From Microglena sp. YARC (taxonomy: Eukaryota > Chlorophyta > Chlorophyceae > Chlamydomonadales > Chlamydomonadaceae): DNA of 64,000 nucleotides. A program made the position numbers and the translations under genes. Numbering within the stretch: position 1 is the stretch's first letter; each line of letters opens with the position of its first letter. The notes beneath the pieces were generated by a model that was not told the DNA's origin, did not search any database, and saw only the letters and a list, made by a program, of their open reading frames with translations. Below are positions 43,959-54,723 of this stretch, in pieces. The DNA lies in assembly GCA_022414725.1 (NCBI GenBank), contig CM039463.1:37594816-37658815 (forward strand), read 5' to 3'.

Positions 43959-44306
43959 TCAGGTTCTCACCTCTTCCAATCGCGATACAGTAATTAGTGG
44001 AGGGGCGTAACCAGTCAGGAGGACGTTTGCCCAGGACCCCCTTGGGGACGCCTCTTCCTGCCAGCGTCCAAAATGATCATTCTGCGAAGATCCCAGGCTT
44101 CTGTTCAAATGGGCCTTGTGGATGAGTCGCCACTGCGGGGCGCTCATGTCTCTTAATGTAGAGCCCCTTGAAAGTCCGGATGTGTGCAACCCGCCAGGAT
44201 GTGGCCCGCATCCCGTCCTCCACATGGTGGTGGCAGAGTTGGGGCATAGGGAGTTCGTGGGTGGGTGAGTGATGGTAATATAAGGGAGTTTCCCAGCGGA
44301 ATGCAA
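43959..44306 (-). pseudogene. LINE C-terminal zinc-finger segment
   Basis: One minus frame reads CGGRDAGHILAGCTHPDFQG, followed by ETHERPAVA. This is the C...H-x4-C finger plus basic helix found after RT in LINEs with a restriction-like endonuclease. The first Cys appears lost (LPPPCGG), and stops follow. The downstream nuclease itself is not recognisable. Confidence 0.5.
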
Positions 44307-44640
44307 AGTTTACGGTTCCACAGTTTCTACCCCAGCGGCTTTAAGATGGTGGAATTTAGTTTTCTATGCTGGGATAAGGGGTTGAGGTTCCCAAAATTGT
44401 CTTGCTTTGAGGAAGTGGGTGGGGGTGTTTTCAGCCCAGTTGATTGCATAAAATCCCGTTTAAGGCGGAGTGTTGACCAACGTGGCAGCTAGTGGGTAGG
44501 TTAAAGGTGATACCTTGTGTAAAGGTTACGGTGCCTAAAATTTCTTGGGGGGATATCTACCCATGGGGTGTACGAGGAAGTTGAACTGTAGGCCAGTAAA
44601 ACATTGGGGCGGGGATTTCCCCGTGTTATCCAGTAAAAAA

Positions 44641-45217
44641 TTAAGTTGAGCGTAGGGTGCTCAAGCTGCCTTGCGTGACAGAGTGTCCTGCTCTGTCATT
44701 TCCAAGGATACCTGTGTGGGAAACGGACTTTACAAGGGTGGTGTCGTGAGCCATGCAGATGCGTTTGAATGAGGTGTTTTTTGAAATTGATGGCAGTAAT
44801 TCAGTATGAATGGAACGGGTTGTTTGGTGGGGCGTCATTAGAATCATTTTTTTAATCAGTTGAGAAGCAGAGCACAGTCCAGAGGCATCAGAGGAGAGAA
44901 GGCAGCAGATTTGTCATAGTCAATGTTGAGAAGGGCTTGGTGGATGGCTACCAGTCTCTGCCCGGTTGTTAGTTTTGGCCTGGCCCCTATGTCCCCAGGG
45001 ATGGTTGTAGCTGTTGTCCTGCAGCGGGACATATATAAGCTGCAACACCTATTATTGCTAGGATGCCTGGTTTACCTTTACTATTAGGTTCTACCATCTT
45101 AGTGTAGACCTGGAGGCCAGAGGAGGGGTAGGCAAGGTAAACCAGGGGTGGGTAATGGTAAGAGGGAGAGGGGGAGGGTGTTGGGATAGGTATAGGTTGC
45201 CCAGGGATTTTTGGCAA
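44641..45217 (-). pseudogene. LINE RNase H domain, degenerate
   Basis: The start matches the RNase H first strand (GLQVYTKMVEPNSKGKPGIL, with Lys where the catalytic Asp is expected). The end matches the SHTGILGNDRAGHSVTQGS block near the C-terminus. Several stops lie in between (for example after LQPSLGT). Confidence 0.6.
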
Positions 45218-45251
45218 GATATTAAGTTTCCGAGGGTAGGTGACGACAATA

Positions 45252-47412
45252 TCAGTTTGAAAGTAAGGGTGGAAGGTGTTGGTGATATAGATGGGCTACC
45301 AGGATGAGGAGAGGCTTTGCATGTAGTATGTCCATTTTGTCAATAAAGACTGGGAAGTTTAGGAAAGTAAGTCTTTCAGGCGTGAGGGTTTGCATATAAG
45401 GATTGAGGTGTAATTTTTGAGTGGAGGGTGGGGCGTGAGATTTGCTGCCAAGCCATATTTCAGAGGTAGTATAAAATTCAGGACTGTGGTCTAGAGTCAA
45501 TGTAGTGGATCCAGGAGTGGTGGAGGAGAGTTTTGGTAAAGGGGCAGCAAGGTCATCAGGGAGGAGCATCAGGGTGCAGGTAGGCGCGAGAGTATTTTTC
45601 AGCACATGGTCACGCAGCCACTGGCTAGACGACACTTAAGCTTGGTTTGCTTGTGTGGTGGAATTGGGAATGTCCACCAGTGAGCCCCAGTCCAGATAAG
45701 TAAGAAAGGGGTCTTGGTTGGAGCCAAAGAAGAGCTGGGTCAGCAGGCTGGTAGAAGAGAAGCTGGTGAGGCTTTGGTCGTAGCCGCTAAGAGGATTGCC
45801 CGAGGTACGATGGTGAGTAATGCCCAGTGCCAGCAGCTGCTGCTTGGTAGAGGAAGGGAGACAGAATGTTAGTGGCCAGCAGGAGCAGCTCTGTATCTGG
45901 TTGAAGAGGGCAGCTAGGTCAGTGTCGGTATTGTTCCTCCTTGGGTCAGTTGGTTCCATTTAGGTTGGGTAGTGATTTTTAAAGTGGTCATAGTTTTGAG
46001 AGGTGAGCCTGTCGTTGGGAATCGTGCCCAAGAACATGTGACCTGTGGGGTTATAAAGATATGAAACGTTGGTAATGTGTGTGTGTGGATTGGCAATCCA
46101 GAGTAGTGAGGATGCCTGTTGTATAATGTAGGCTGAGGGTGGTTGAATGTCCAGTCTGGGTGTCTGTCGTTGTGTGCAATTTTCAGAAGTTTGTGAACAA
46201 GGTTGTGGTTGTCAGCATTAAATCCTGGGGAGGTGGCCCATTGGCCTTGTTGCTCGGAGGTTTAGTGAGAGTGGGCGTGTTCCTTCCTGGGATTGAGGTA
46301 TGTGGTTATCGGAGGAGTGGTTTTAAAAGGTGTGGGTTAATTGGTCATATGTTGGTTGTCCCTACCCAGTTCAACAAGGTTGAGCCGCATGGTGAGATTG
46401 AAGCTTCCAGTGTATGGTGGAGGTAGTGGGGGTGGAGAGGTGTGCAAATGGTGGATGCTGTATTCCCATGCCGTGTGTAGGAGTTGATATTGTCGCTTGT
46501 GCATGATGGTTGGGGCCCATTGGACGTGGACAACGGTGGTGGTGGCAAGTTTGTCGTTGTTGTAAGAGCGCTTGCCCCGGCCAGCTTCGTAATGTGCGCG
46601 AGGGCTCTGTTACTGAGATCCGTATGTAAGGTGAAGCAGGCGCGCCGGTTGGTGCAGTGCGCTGCTGCTGGCTGGGAAATGTCATGGCCTCGCGGATCCT
46701 GTCAGGTGTGCGAAGGTGGAGGTTATTTTACTATGCGCGGTAGAATTGGAGGAGGAGGAGTGTCGGATCCAGGATTTTGCACAAAGTAGTGGGCGCGCTG
46801 ACCAAGGTGGCGTTTCACTGTTGGGGCAGCCCCATGCTTGGTGCGCGTGACTGCCTGCGATCTTGCGTGGGGCCACGCCCACCATTGGTTTCCTTCCAGG
46901 TCCCCAGTGGGGGTCCGCCTCGTAGTCTGCATCAGTAACGGAGGCGTGAGGTTGGTAGCGCTGGGTAAGTGGGTGGAGGATTCGATAGGAGCAGGAAATT
47001 TAACGTTGTCTGTCGTATTGGGGCTGCGAAATTGGTAGCTAGGCGCAAGTTGCCTGTGGGAGAGGGGGAGTGGGTCAGAGTGAGTTGGAGGAGTGACGGT
47101 TTGGGAGGAGGAGAGGTGTGCAGTGAGGCGGTTCAGGGATCGTTTGTGGTGTTTAGTAATTTTGTGTGAAGTAATAAAAGAGAGGTCTGTAGTGCTGATA
47201 AGATGAGTTCCCATGGGGGTGACCAGGTCGTGGTATGAGTAGATGTCCAGGTCGTGAAAAGGAGTCATTCGTGAGACAGGGATTGCCTGTGGTGGAAGAG
47301 GGAGAGAGTGTATGTTAAGTTTGTCAAGGAGTTCTGTGTCATTCCAAGAAATTATTATGTCAGATTTTTTAATAATTTCCAGCTGGCGGGCTAGGGACAT
47401 ATATTTAAGTTG
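45252..47412 (-). pseudogene. LINE region between RT and RNase H, function unknown
   Basis: Continues the LINE after Copia-3: SLARQLEIIKKSDIIISWND, LPLPPQAIPVSRMTPFHDLD, a low-complexity Thr/Pro/Ser stretch, then after stops RLTSQNYDHFKNHYP, WPLTFCLPSSTKQQLLALGI and CTLMLLPDDLAAPLPKLSST. I cannot assign a domain. The segment from 46723 to 47426 is fused in frame to the truncated integrase of Copia-3. Confidence 0.5.
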
Positions 47413-48111
47413 CTTGCTATCAGCTTGGATGCCCCTAGCTATGGTCTGAAGGACCCCATTGTACCTTTCCACAGTAGCATTCTGCTGAGCAGTGTAAGCC
47501 ATAGACAATTCATGCACAGCACCAACCGATTCTAACCAATCCTCGAACCACTTCACTATAAATTCCTTAGCTCTGTCAGACCTAAGACACTTGAAAACAA
47601 AACCATGCAGCTGAGTCATCCATCTGAGGATGGTAGTTTGAACTGCTAAGGGAGCTTCATCCCTGGTTCTCAAGCACAATACTTCAGCATAGCCAGAGTA
47701 CTGGTCAGTGAGACACAGAACATAAAACTCCCCACGCAAGCCCCTAATATGAAATGGTCCCATGATGTCCAAGTGAAGGCGCTGTAACGGTGCACAGACC
47801 CTAGTTTTGCTTTCTTTAGGAAAAGGGATACGTTTGCCCTTAGCCTTCTGACAAGCATCACATGGGATCTTAGACAGCCTTTGCACCTGTTTAAGAGTGA
47901 GGGGTAAGTTCGTAACCAAACCCTTCCTGACAAGGTTGTGCATGGCATCATAGCCAGGGTGACCCAGCCGCCTATGCCACAACCATTCAGGAGTGGTAGG
48001 GATAACAACTCCACCATCCTCATCAACATCAAGTGCAAACACTGGACAATCGTCAGCACCATACGAACGGCCACGAGGGGTGTGACAAGGCCGACATGCA
48101 AACTTGTACAC
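46723..48111 (-). CDS. chimeric ORF: Copia-3 integrase fused to LINE sequence
   Basis: A 462-codon frame. The N-terminal half is Copia integrase: WLWHRRLGHPGYDAMHNLVR, CDACQKAKGKR, HLDIMGPFHIRG, CLRSDRAKEF, NATVERYNGVLQTIARGI. After GI come residues from the last 9-10 bp of the Copia LTR, then LINE protein (KQLKYMSLARQLEIIKKSDI...). It arose by the deletion that removed the RT, RNase H and 3' LTR of Copia-3. No evidence of expression. Confidence 0.75.
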   Translation of the reverse strand: MYKFACRPCHTPRGRSYGADDCPVFALDVDEDGGVVIPTTPEWLWHRRLGHPGYDAMHNLVRKGLVTNLPLTLKQVQRLSKIPCDACQKAKGKRIPFPKESKTRVCAPLQRLHLDIMGPFHIRGLRGEFYVLCLTDQYSGYAEVLCLRTRDEAPLAVQTTILRWMTQLHGFVFKCLRSDRAKEFIVKWFEDWLESVGAVHELSMAYTAQQNATVERYNGVLQTIARGIQADSKQLKYMSLARQLEIIKKSDIIISWNDTELLDKLNIHSLPLPPQAIPVSRMTPFHDLDIYSYHDLVTPMGTHLISTTDLSFITSHKITKHHKRSLNRLTAHLSSSQTVTPPTHSDPLPLSHRQLAPSYQFRSPNTTDNVKFPAPIESSTHLPSATNLTPPLLMQTTRRTPTGDLEGNQWWAWPHARSQAVTRTKHGAAPTVKRHLGQRAHYFVQNPGSDTPPPPILPRIVK

Positions 48112-48276
48112 CCCATCACTGGAGGCAGGGAAAGACCAGAGAACAGAAGAGCCCTGAGTGGCAGTACAACTATGACTATCAGCTCCAGAATCAACATGCC
48201 AGACACCCTCAGACAGGCTCGGGCTACAGAGATTCGAAAATTTCGCAGTGCAGGAGAATAGGACAGAGCTTACCTC

Positions 48277-50493
48277 CTATTTCTTGTCCAAAGCATACCC
48301 ATCAATCTGAGCCTGCAAGGAGGAAAGCTGCTTCGGAGTAAGCACACCTGGAAGGGCCAAGGCCACGGGCACCGGAGTAGTAACCGGTGCACCAGGCCTG
48401 GTCCTGCGCAGGTGTGGGTGCTTCGTAAAACAGCGATCCTCCGAGTGGGTCGTCTTGGTGAGGCATGGGCCCCAAGTACAATCCAGACGTCTCTTGTGGG
48501 AACCGGAACCCTGAGAACCAGATCCCTGCCCACGCTGAAATGCAGCATTGGCAGGAATCTGGGGAGCGTCCCGGGACCAACCAGGATGCCTGGAGTCGGA
48601 CTTGGGGAGACCTATGTTCAAGATGTCGAGCGACCTATAGGCCTCTAGACAAGACCAGTACTCTACAGGCTGTCGGTTAGCTAACATCATCCCATACCGG
48701 ATCCGCAGCGATTCAAACCGGATCAAACGGATCCCATTAACGATGGTTTCCATGGCGTGGCGCTGAGTGACGGGATGTCCAGCACTGCGGAGGTCAGTGC
48801 AAAGACTGCGAACCTTGCGAAAAAAAGTCATCTACACGGTCAGAAGGTTCCATGTGCGCATTGTGAAGGTCGAGACGCATGAGAGGGACTCTAGAGGCAA
48901 GGGCATCGGACTGCGTCTTCCGGATATCCAACGGGATATCCAGAGGTCTGGCATAAGTCCTGGTATACCCTTGACCATATCGTCCTCCATGTTCGCGAGC
49001 ATCAAAGTTAAGCACATGAATTCCTGACGGTCTAGAGGCAGTGCACTGAAACCCAACAGTGCAGGATCAACCCGAGACTCACCATGAACGGGGGCCTTAG
49101 ACCCAGCTCCAATCGCAGAAGGTACAGGAGCCAAGGAGCTACGAATCTCCATGAAATACCCCGCAGCAAGACCAGCGTCAAGAGCGCGCTGGTCATCTAT
49201 GTTCCTAATCACAGGAATAGACCTCGCAACACTCACAACAAGCTCGAAATCAGGGCTAACAGGACACAGAGGGACAGGCACTTTCACAAACTGATAACCG
49301 AGCCTCTCGTGATCTCTACGCCGCGTTCCACCAAAGGAGACACCATGATCAGGGGGATACAGAATCCCTGAAGTGACTGGACCAAGAAAAGAACGACACC
49401 GGGTACCAAGCTCAGAGAAAGCCATTACTCGGCGATGCCTCAGTTTCACACTCACATTAGCCATAGGAGCCTGCATGTCCATCCTTCCGTACAAAGTGCG
49501 GTTCAAGGACTCACCATCCTGTCGATCTTGATTGATCAGGCGGTAGTCCCGCAGGTGCAAAGTCGGAGGAGGTCCTCCATTGAGCAGATGCTCCCAAGAC
49601 TCGCATGACCGCGTATGCAGCAGAGGAGGAGGGCCCGGTGCAGGAGGCAGCTCCACAGGCGGAGGTGGAGGGGGCTCCAGCGAAGGGCCAGCAAATGGTG
49701 AGCGGCTAACTGTAGCAGCAGCCTCCCGAGCACGAGTATGGTAAGCACCAAGAGCGCGCTCCGCAGGGTTGCGACCAAGGTTGGGTTAAGGACCCAAAGG
49801 ACCAAGGGACGAAGAACTCCGCAGCAATGACGGCTTGGCAACATCCGGTAGGTCCGGTGGAGGAGGCGCAAACAGAGGCGCAGAAGCGGGCACAGGCTTA
49901 CCATCAGGGAAAGGCGCAAGAGCAGATGTTGACTGAGGCTCAGGCACAGGCGGAATCTCTCGTCGGGGCATCTGCTGATGAGCAAACTCATATACCGGCG
50001 AGACAGTAGAAGTCTCGAAGACACGAGTAGCAGCAGCAGATGGAGTCACTCCACCGAAGTCAGCACTCGTAGCACTCTTCAAGTCATCCTCATCATCAGT
50101 ACCAGCAGAGACGTTTTCATCATCACTGAAGTGGGCGGTAGGGGGTATCGGCTGTGTGGCATACCGGATGATCTGTGTCTGAACACAACACAGCTTCATC
50201 ATGACATCCTCAACATCAGAGGAAAGGCGTCGAACAATATTTGAAGGAACCGCAAAGTTGGAGGATTGATCGGGGGGGGTTACTTCCTCGATGGCGGAAG
50301 GATCCTCCTCTCCGGCAGCAAAGGCCGCTAGCGCGCAGTCGTCTAGCCAATCTAGAGGAACCTTCACCTCCGTTGGGAGGATACGGTCGCAGCCATTGCT
50401 AACAATGACGCTGCGGATCCCACGAGCCCATGAAACTCCATTAAGTTTGGTAAGTTTCACGAAGCCGGCAGGAGGCCCTCGCGGAAGTTGCAT
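48277..50493 (-). pseudogene. Copia-3 gag
   Basis: ATG at 50493 (MQLPRGPPAGFVKL). It is colinear with the Copia-4 gag but has TAA at 49786-49788 where Copia-4 has CAA, and three single-base insertions near 48830-48970 that together restore the frame. The C-terminal knuckle CTWGPCLTKTTHSEDRC is kept. The frame ends at the conserved TAG (48277-48279) before pol. Confidence 0.85.
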
Positions 50494-50531
50494 TATCAAA
50501 GCAGTGGTAGTCAATGAAGGGCCTTATAACC

Positions 50532-50826
50532 TATCAGCTTGTAATCACTCCGGTAGAGTGGACAGTAGAATAAAGCAGCGGAACAGACGCACCAATCTAT
50601 ACACGGAGACGAGAATAACATTACAAAAGACAGGGGAACCATAAAGGGACACCAGCGGAGGAAAGGGGGGCGCTAGCCTGGAACCTGATCAGGGTACAGG
50701 CTGGACAGCGCGTGTCATGAAGCTAACAGGAATGACACAGGGCTGTCTGGACCGATAGTTCTAAGGAAGTACATAAGTAGTCACCAAGTCATAAAACGCG
50801 TGAGAGCACCGCTATTCATGCTGATA
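50532..50826 (-). repeat. Copia-3 5' LTR
   Basis: 295 bp with TATCAGC...GCTGATA ends instead of TG...CA. It differs from the Copia-4 LTR at only a few positions (for example GATTGGTGCGTC versus GACTGGTGCTTC). Confidence 0.9.
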
Positions 50827-50984
50827 CTTGCTGGAGAGAGAGAGAGGATCTAGAGTGGTCATGGTGGAGGTTGATTTGTCAAGAAGAGCCCTGGTGAGAA
50901 TTCCCAGGTGACCTTGGTCGTTCATGGACTGGGTGAGGGCTGTTGCAGTAATCTGAGTATATTCAGTAAGTAGAGAAGGCAACC

Positions 50985-52479
50985 CTAGTCATGCCTCTGT
51001 TTTAGGGAGGTGGAGTGCTCTTGTCGGAAAGGATCTAGGAAGGGAGCAGCAGAGTTTAACTGTTTTTAATACTGCTCTGTCAATGACATGAATGTCGGTT
51101 AGTGAGAAGGGAGCTACTGTCATGGGGTATTTAATAGCTGCTCTGACACATTGTGAGATTATTCGTTGACATTGGGTGGGGGTTGCCCTATTTTTAGCTT
51201 TAGTGAGGATACTCAAGCCTTTGTTGTGGATGGTTTCAATAGTAGAGTGAAGTTGAGTTTTCCAATTTAAGGTGAGTGAGATGTGGACCCCCAGGTATTT
51301 ATAGGCTTGGTCTGGCGGCTGGTAGGTAGCATAGGAATTACCTAGAGGAATTTTTTCTAGCCTTTGTTTGAGTGTGTTGTTGTGAGTAGGTTGTGAGGGG
51401 TGTGATTTGTGGAGTATGCCACTAACCACACATTTAGTGGCGTTAAGGGGAATGCCCGACCAGATACTAACAGTTTGAACTTTACCACATTGGATGCGAA
51501 GGTCCTCTGAGCTGCCGGTTAGGACGGCAGTGTCATCAGCATACCCCAAGCTGCTAGTGTGGTTTTCATCTGCTGTTGTGGAGGGTAGGGATGCTGCTCT
51601 GTATCCTCGTCCTCCAGAACGGAGCCATCTGTGTAGGGGTTCTAGAAAAATAATGAAGAGTAAGGGGGAGAGAGTGTCCCCCTAGATAGTGCCCCTAGTG
51701 ATGGGGATAGGGGAGCCAGATGTATTGTTAAGGAGGATATGTGTTGTAGAGTTTGTGTAAATTCCTTTAATTGTATCTATAGTATCATGGGTATAACCCA
51801 AGCTGTGCATAATGCAGAGAAGTTTTTGGTGATCAATCATGTTGAAGGCAGAGCTAAAGTCAAAGTAGGCAGCATAAAGGTCCTGGTGGAAGAGGGCAGC
51901 ATCCTCAATGTTGTGGAGTAGGGTCAGGAGTTGTCTATAGGTACTTTTGTCTTTTCTGAAACCCTCTTGGCAGGCACTTAGAATGTGATTGGTTTCAGAG
52001 TAGGTAGTAATAGTGTTGGTAACAAGAGAGGTCCAGAGTTTGGCTACAGCATTGTTAAGGCCTATTGGCCTGTAATTTTGGGGTAAGCAAGGATCTGATT
52101 TTTTGTAGAGCATGACTGTGTGGGAGATTTTCCAGCAGTCCGGTGTTTCTCCCAGGATCCATACTAGCTGCATGAGTTTGTGTATGGTGAGGTGCATTTC
52201 CTGTGGGAGGCACATAAGTAGTTCATTAGGTATGCCGTCTAGGCCTGTGGCTTTGTTAGTGGAGAGTTTCCTGATGCAGTCATCATAGGTGGTTGAGGAG
52301 GAGAGATAGGTGTAAGGGGAGGCAGTGGTTTGTGTGGAATTGGCTGGAGTTTCAAGGTGGTATTTGTCTGTGTGTGTTTCCCATGGAGGGGGAGTGGCAT
52401 GTCGGGTATAATCATCTAAGATGGGTGGTGTGGGAGGTGACATAAGTTTACCCATGTGTTTGGTCAAAACTTCCAGCAC
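50985..52479 (-). pseudogene. LINE reverse transcriptase
   Basis: RT blocks in order: STNKATGLDGIPNELLMCLP, DCWKISHTVMLYKKSDPCLP, NYRPIGLNNAVAKLWTSLVT, QEGFRKDKSTYRQLLTLLHN, YAAYFDFSSAFNMIDHQKLL, GDTLSPLLFIIFLEPL, LGYADDTAVLTGS (catalytic YADD at 51532-51543), ATKCVVSGI. One TAG (51682-51684) sits just before GDTLSP, and another stop follows LPKTEA near 50989. It makes cDNA at a nicked target in active relatives. Confidence 0.9.
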
Positions 52480-52509
52480 GGCCCTTCATTGACTACCACT
52501 GCTTTGATA

Positions 52510-54723
52510 ATGCAACTTCCGCGAGGGCCTCCTGCCGGCTTCGTGAAACTTGCCAAACTTAATGGAGTTTCATGGGCTCGTGGGATCCGCAGCGTCATTG
52601 TTAGCAATGGCTGCGACCGTATCCTCCCAACGGAGGTGAAGGTTCCTCTAGATTGGCTAGACGACTGCGCGCCAGCGGCCTTTGCTGCCGGAGAGGAGGA
52701 TCCTTCCGCCATCGAGGAAGTAACCCCCCCCGATCAATCCTCCAACTTTGCGGTTCCTTCAAATATTGTTCGACGCCTTTCCTCTGATGTTGAGGATGTC
52801 CTGATGAAGCTGTGTTGTGTTCAGACACAGATCATCCGGTATGCCACACAGCCGATACCCCCTACCGCCCACTTCAGTGATGATGAAAACGTCTCTGCTG
52901 GTACTGATGATGAGGATGACTTGAAGAGTGCTACGAGTGCTGACTTCGGTGGAGTGACTCCATCTGCTGCTGCTACTCGTGTCTTCGAGACTTCTACTGT
53001 CTCGCCGGTATATGAGTTTGCTCATTAGCAGATGCCCCAACGAGAGATTCCGCCTGTGCCTGAGCCTCAGTCAACATCTGCTCTTGCGCCTTTCCCTGAT
53101 GGTAAGCCTGTGCCCGCTTCTGCGCCTCTGTTTGCGCCTCCTCCACCGGACCTACCGGATGTTGCCAAGCCGTCATTGCTGCGGAGTTCTTCGTCCCTTG
53201 GTCCTTTGGGTCCTCAACCCAACCTTGGTCGCAACCCTGCGGAGCGCGCTCTTGGTGCTTACCATACTCGTGCTCGGGAGGCTGCTGCTACAGTTGGCCG
53301 CTCACCATTTGCTGGCCCTTCGCTGGAGCCCCCTCCACCTCCGCCTGTGGAGCTGCCTCCTGCCCCGGGCCCTCCTCCTCTGCTGCATACGCGGTCATGC
53401 GAGTCTTGGGAGCATCTGCTCAATGGAGGACCTCCTCCGACTTTGCACCTGCGGGACTACCGCCTGATCAATCAAGATCGACAGGATGGTGAGTCCTTGA
53501 ACCGCACTTTGTACGGAAGGATGGACATGCAGGCTCCTATGGCTAATGTGAGTGTGAAACTGAGGCATCGCCGAGTAATGGCTTTCTCTGAGCTTGGTAC
53601 CCGGTGTCGTTCTTTTCTTGGTCCAGTCACTTCAGGGATTCTGTATCCCCCTGATCATGGTGTCTCCTTTGGTGGAACGCGGCGTAGAGATCACGAGAGG
53701 CTCGGTTATCAGTTTGTGAAAGTGCCTGTCCCTCTGTGTCCTGTTAGCCCTGATTTCGAGCTTGTTGTGAGTGTTGCGAGGTCTATTCCTGTGATTAGGA
53801 ACATAGATGACCAGCGCGCTCTTGACGCTGGTCTTGCTGCGGAGTATTTCATGGAGATTCGTAGCTCCTTGGCTCCTGTACCTTCTGCGATTGGAGCTGG
53901 GTCTAAGGCCCCCGTTCATGGTGAGTCTCGGGTTGATCCTGCACTGTTGGGTTTCAGTGCACTGCCTCTAGACCGTCAGGAATTCATGTGCTTAACTATG
54001 ATGCTCGCGAACATGGAGGACGATATGGTCAAGGTATACCAGGACTATGCCAGACCTCTGGATATCCCGTTGGATATCCGGAAGACGCAGTCCGATGCCC
54101 TTGCCTCTAGAGTCCCTCTCATGCGTCTCGACCTTCACAATGCGCACATGGAACCTTCTGACCGTGTAGATGACTTTTTTCGCAAGGTTCGCAGTCTTTG
54201 CACTGACCTCCGCAGTGCTGGACATCCCGTCACTCAGCGCCACGCCATGGAAACCATCGTTAATGGGATCCGTTTGATCCGGTTTGAATCGCTACGGATC
54301 CGGTATGGGATGATGTTAGCTAACCGACAGCCTGTAGAGTACTGGTCTTGTCTAGAGGCCTATAGGTCGCTCGACATCTTGAACATAGGTCTCCCCAAGT
54401 CCGACTCCAGGCATCCTGGTTGGTCCCGGGACGCTCCCCAGATTCCTGCCAATGCTGCATTTCAGCGTGGGCAGGGATCTGGTTCTCAGGGTTCCGGTTC
54501 CCACAAGAGACGTCTGGATTGTACTTGGGGCCCATGCCTCACCAAGACGACCCACTCGGAGGATCGCTGTTTTACGAAGCACCCACACCTGCGCAGGACC
54601 AGGCCTGGTGCACCGGTTACTACTCCGGTGCCCGTGGCCTTGGCCCTTCCAGGTGTGCTTACTCCGAAGCAGCTTTCCTCCTTGCAGGCTCAGATTGATG
54701 GGTATGCTTTGGACAAGAAATAG
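52510..54723 (+). pseudogene. Copia-4 gag, one nonsense codon
   Basis: ATG at 52510; 737 codons to the TAG at 54721-54723, interrupted by TAG at 53026-53028, where Copia-3 has CAG. The N-terminal third is acidic and Pro-rich. The middle (ESLNRTLYGRMDMQAPMANV ... FRKVRSLCTDLRSAGHPVTQ) is capsid-like with an UBN2-type Copia gag pattern. The C-terminus has a variant zinc knuckle C-x4-C-x5-H-x4-C (near 54520-54575). Gag is longer than most Copia gags. Confidence 0.85.

Larger units (their letters stand above)
47418..50826 (-). mobile_element. Copia-3: internally deleted Copia, minus strand
   Basis: CTTGC flanks both ends (47413-47417 and 50827-50831), a 5-bp target duplication. The element keeps its 5' LTR (50532-50826), leader, gag, part of protease and most of integrase. 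It then jumps to the last ~9 bp of the 3' LTR (TATCAGCTT at 47418-47426), losing RT, RNase H and nearly all of the 3' LTR. About 240 bp around the protease are also missing (DSGA joined to DSHSCT, in frame). It belongs to the same family as Copia-4. Confidence 0.9.

Noticed and set aside
48302..50244. Plus-strand frames over Copia-3 gag
   Set aside because: Antisense of the gag coding strand. The sense frame aligns with Copia-4 gag end to end.
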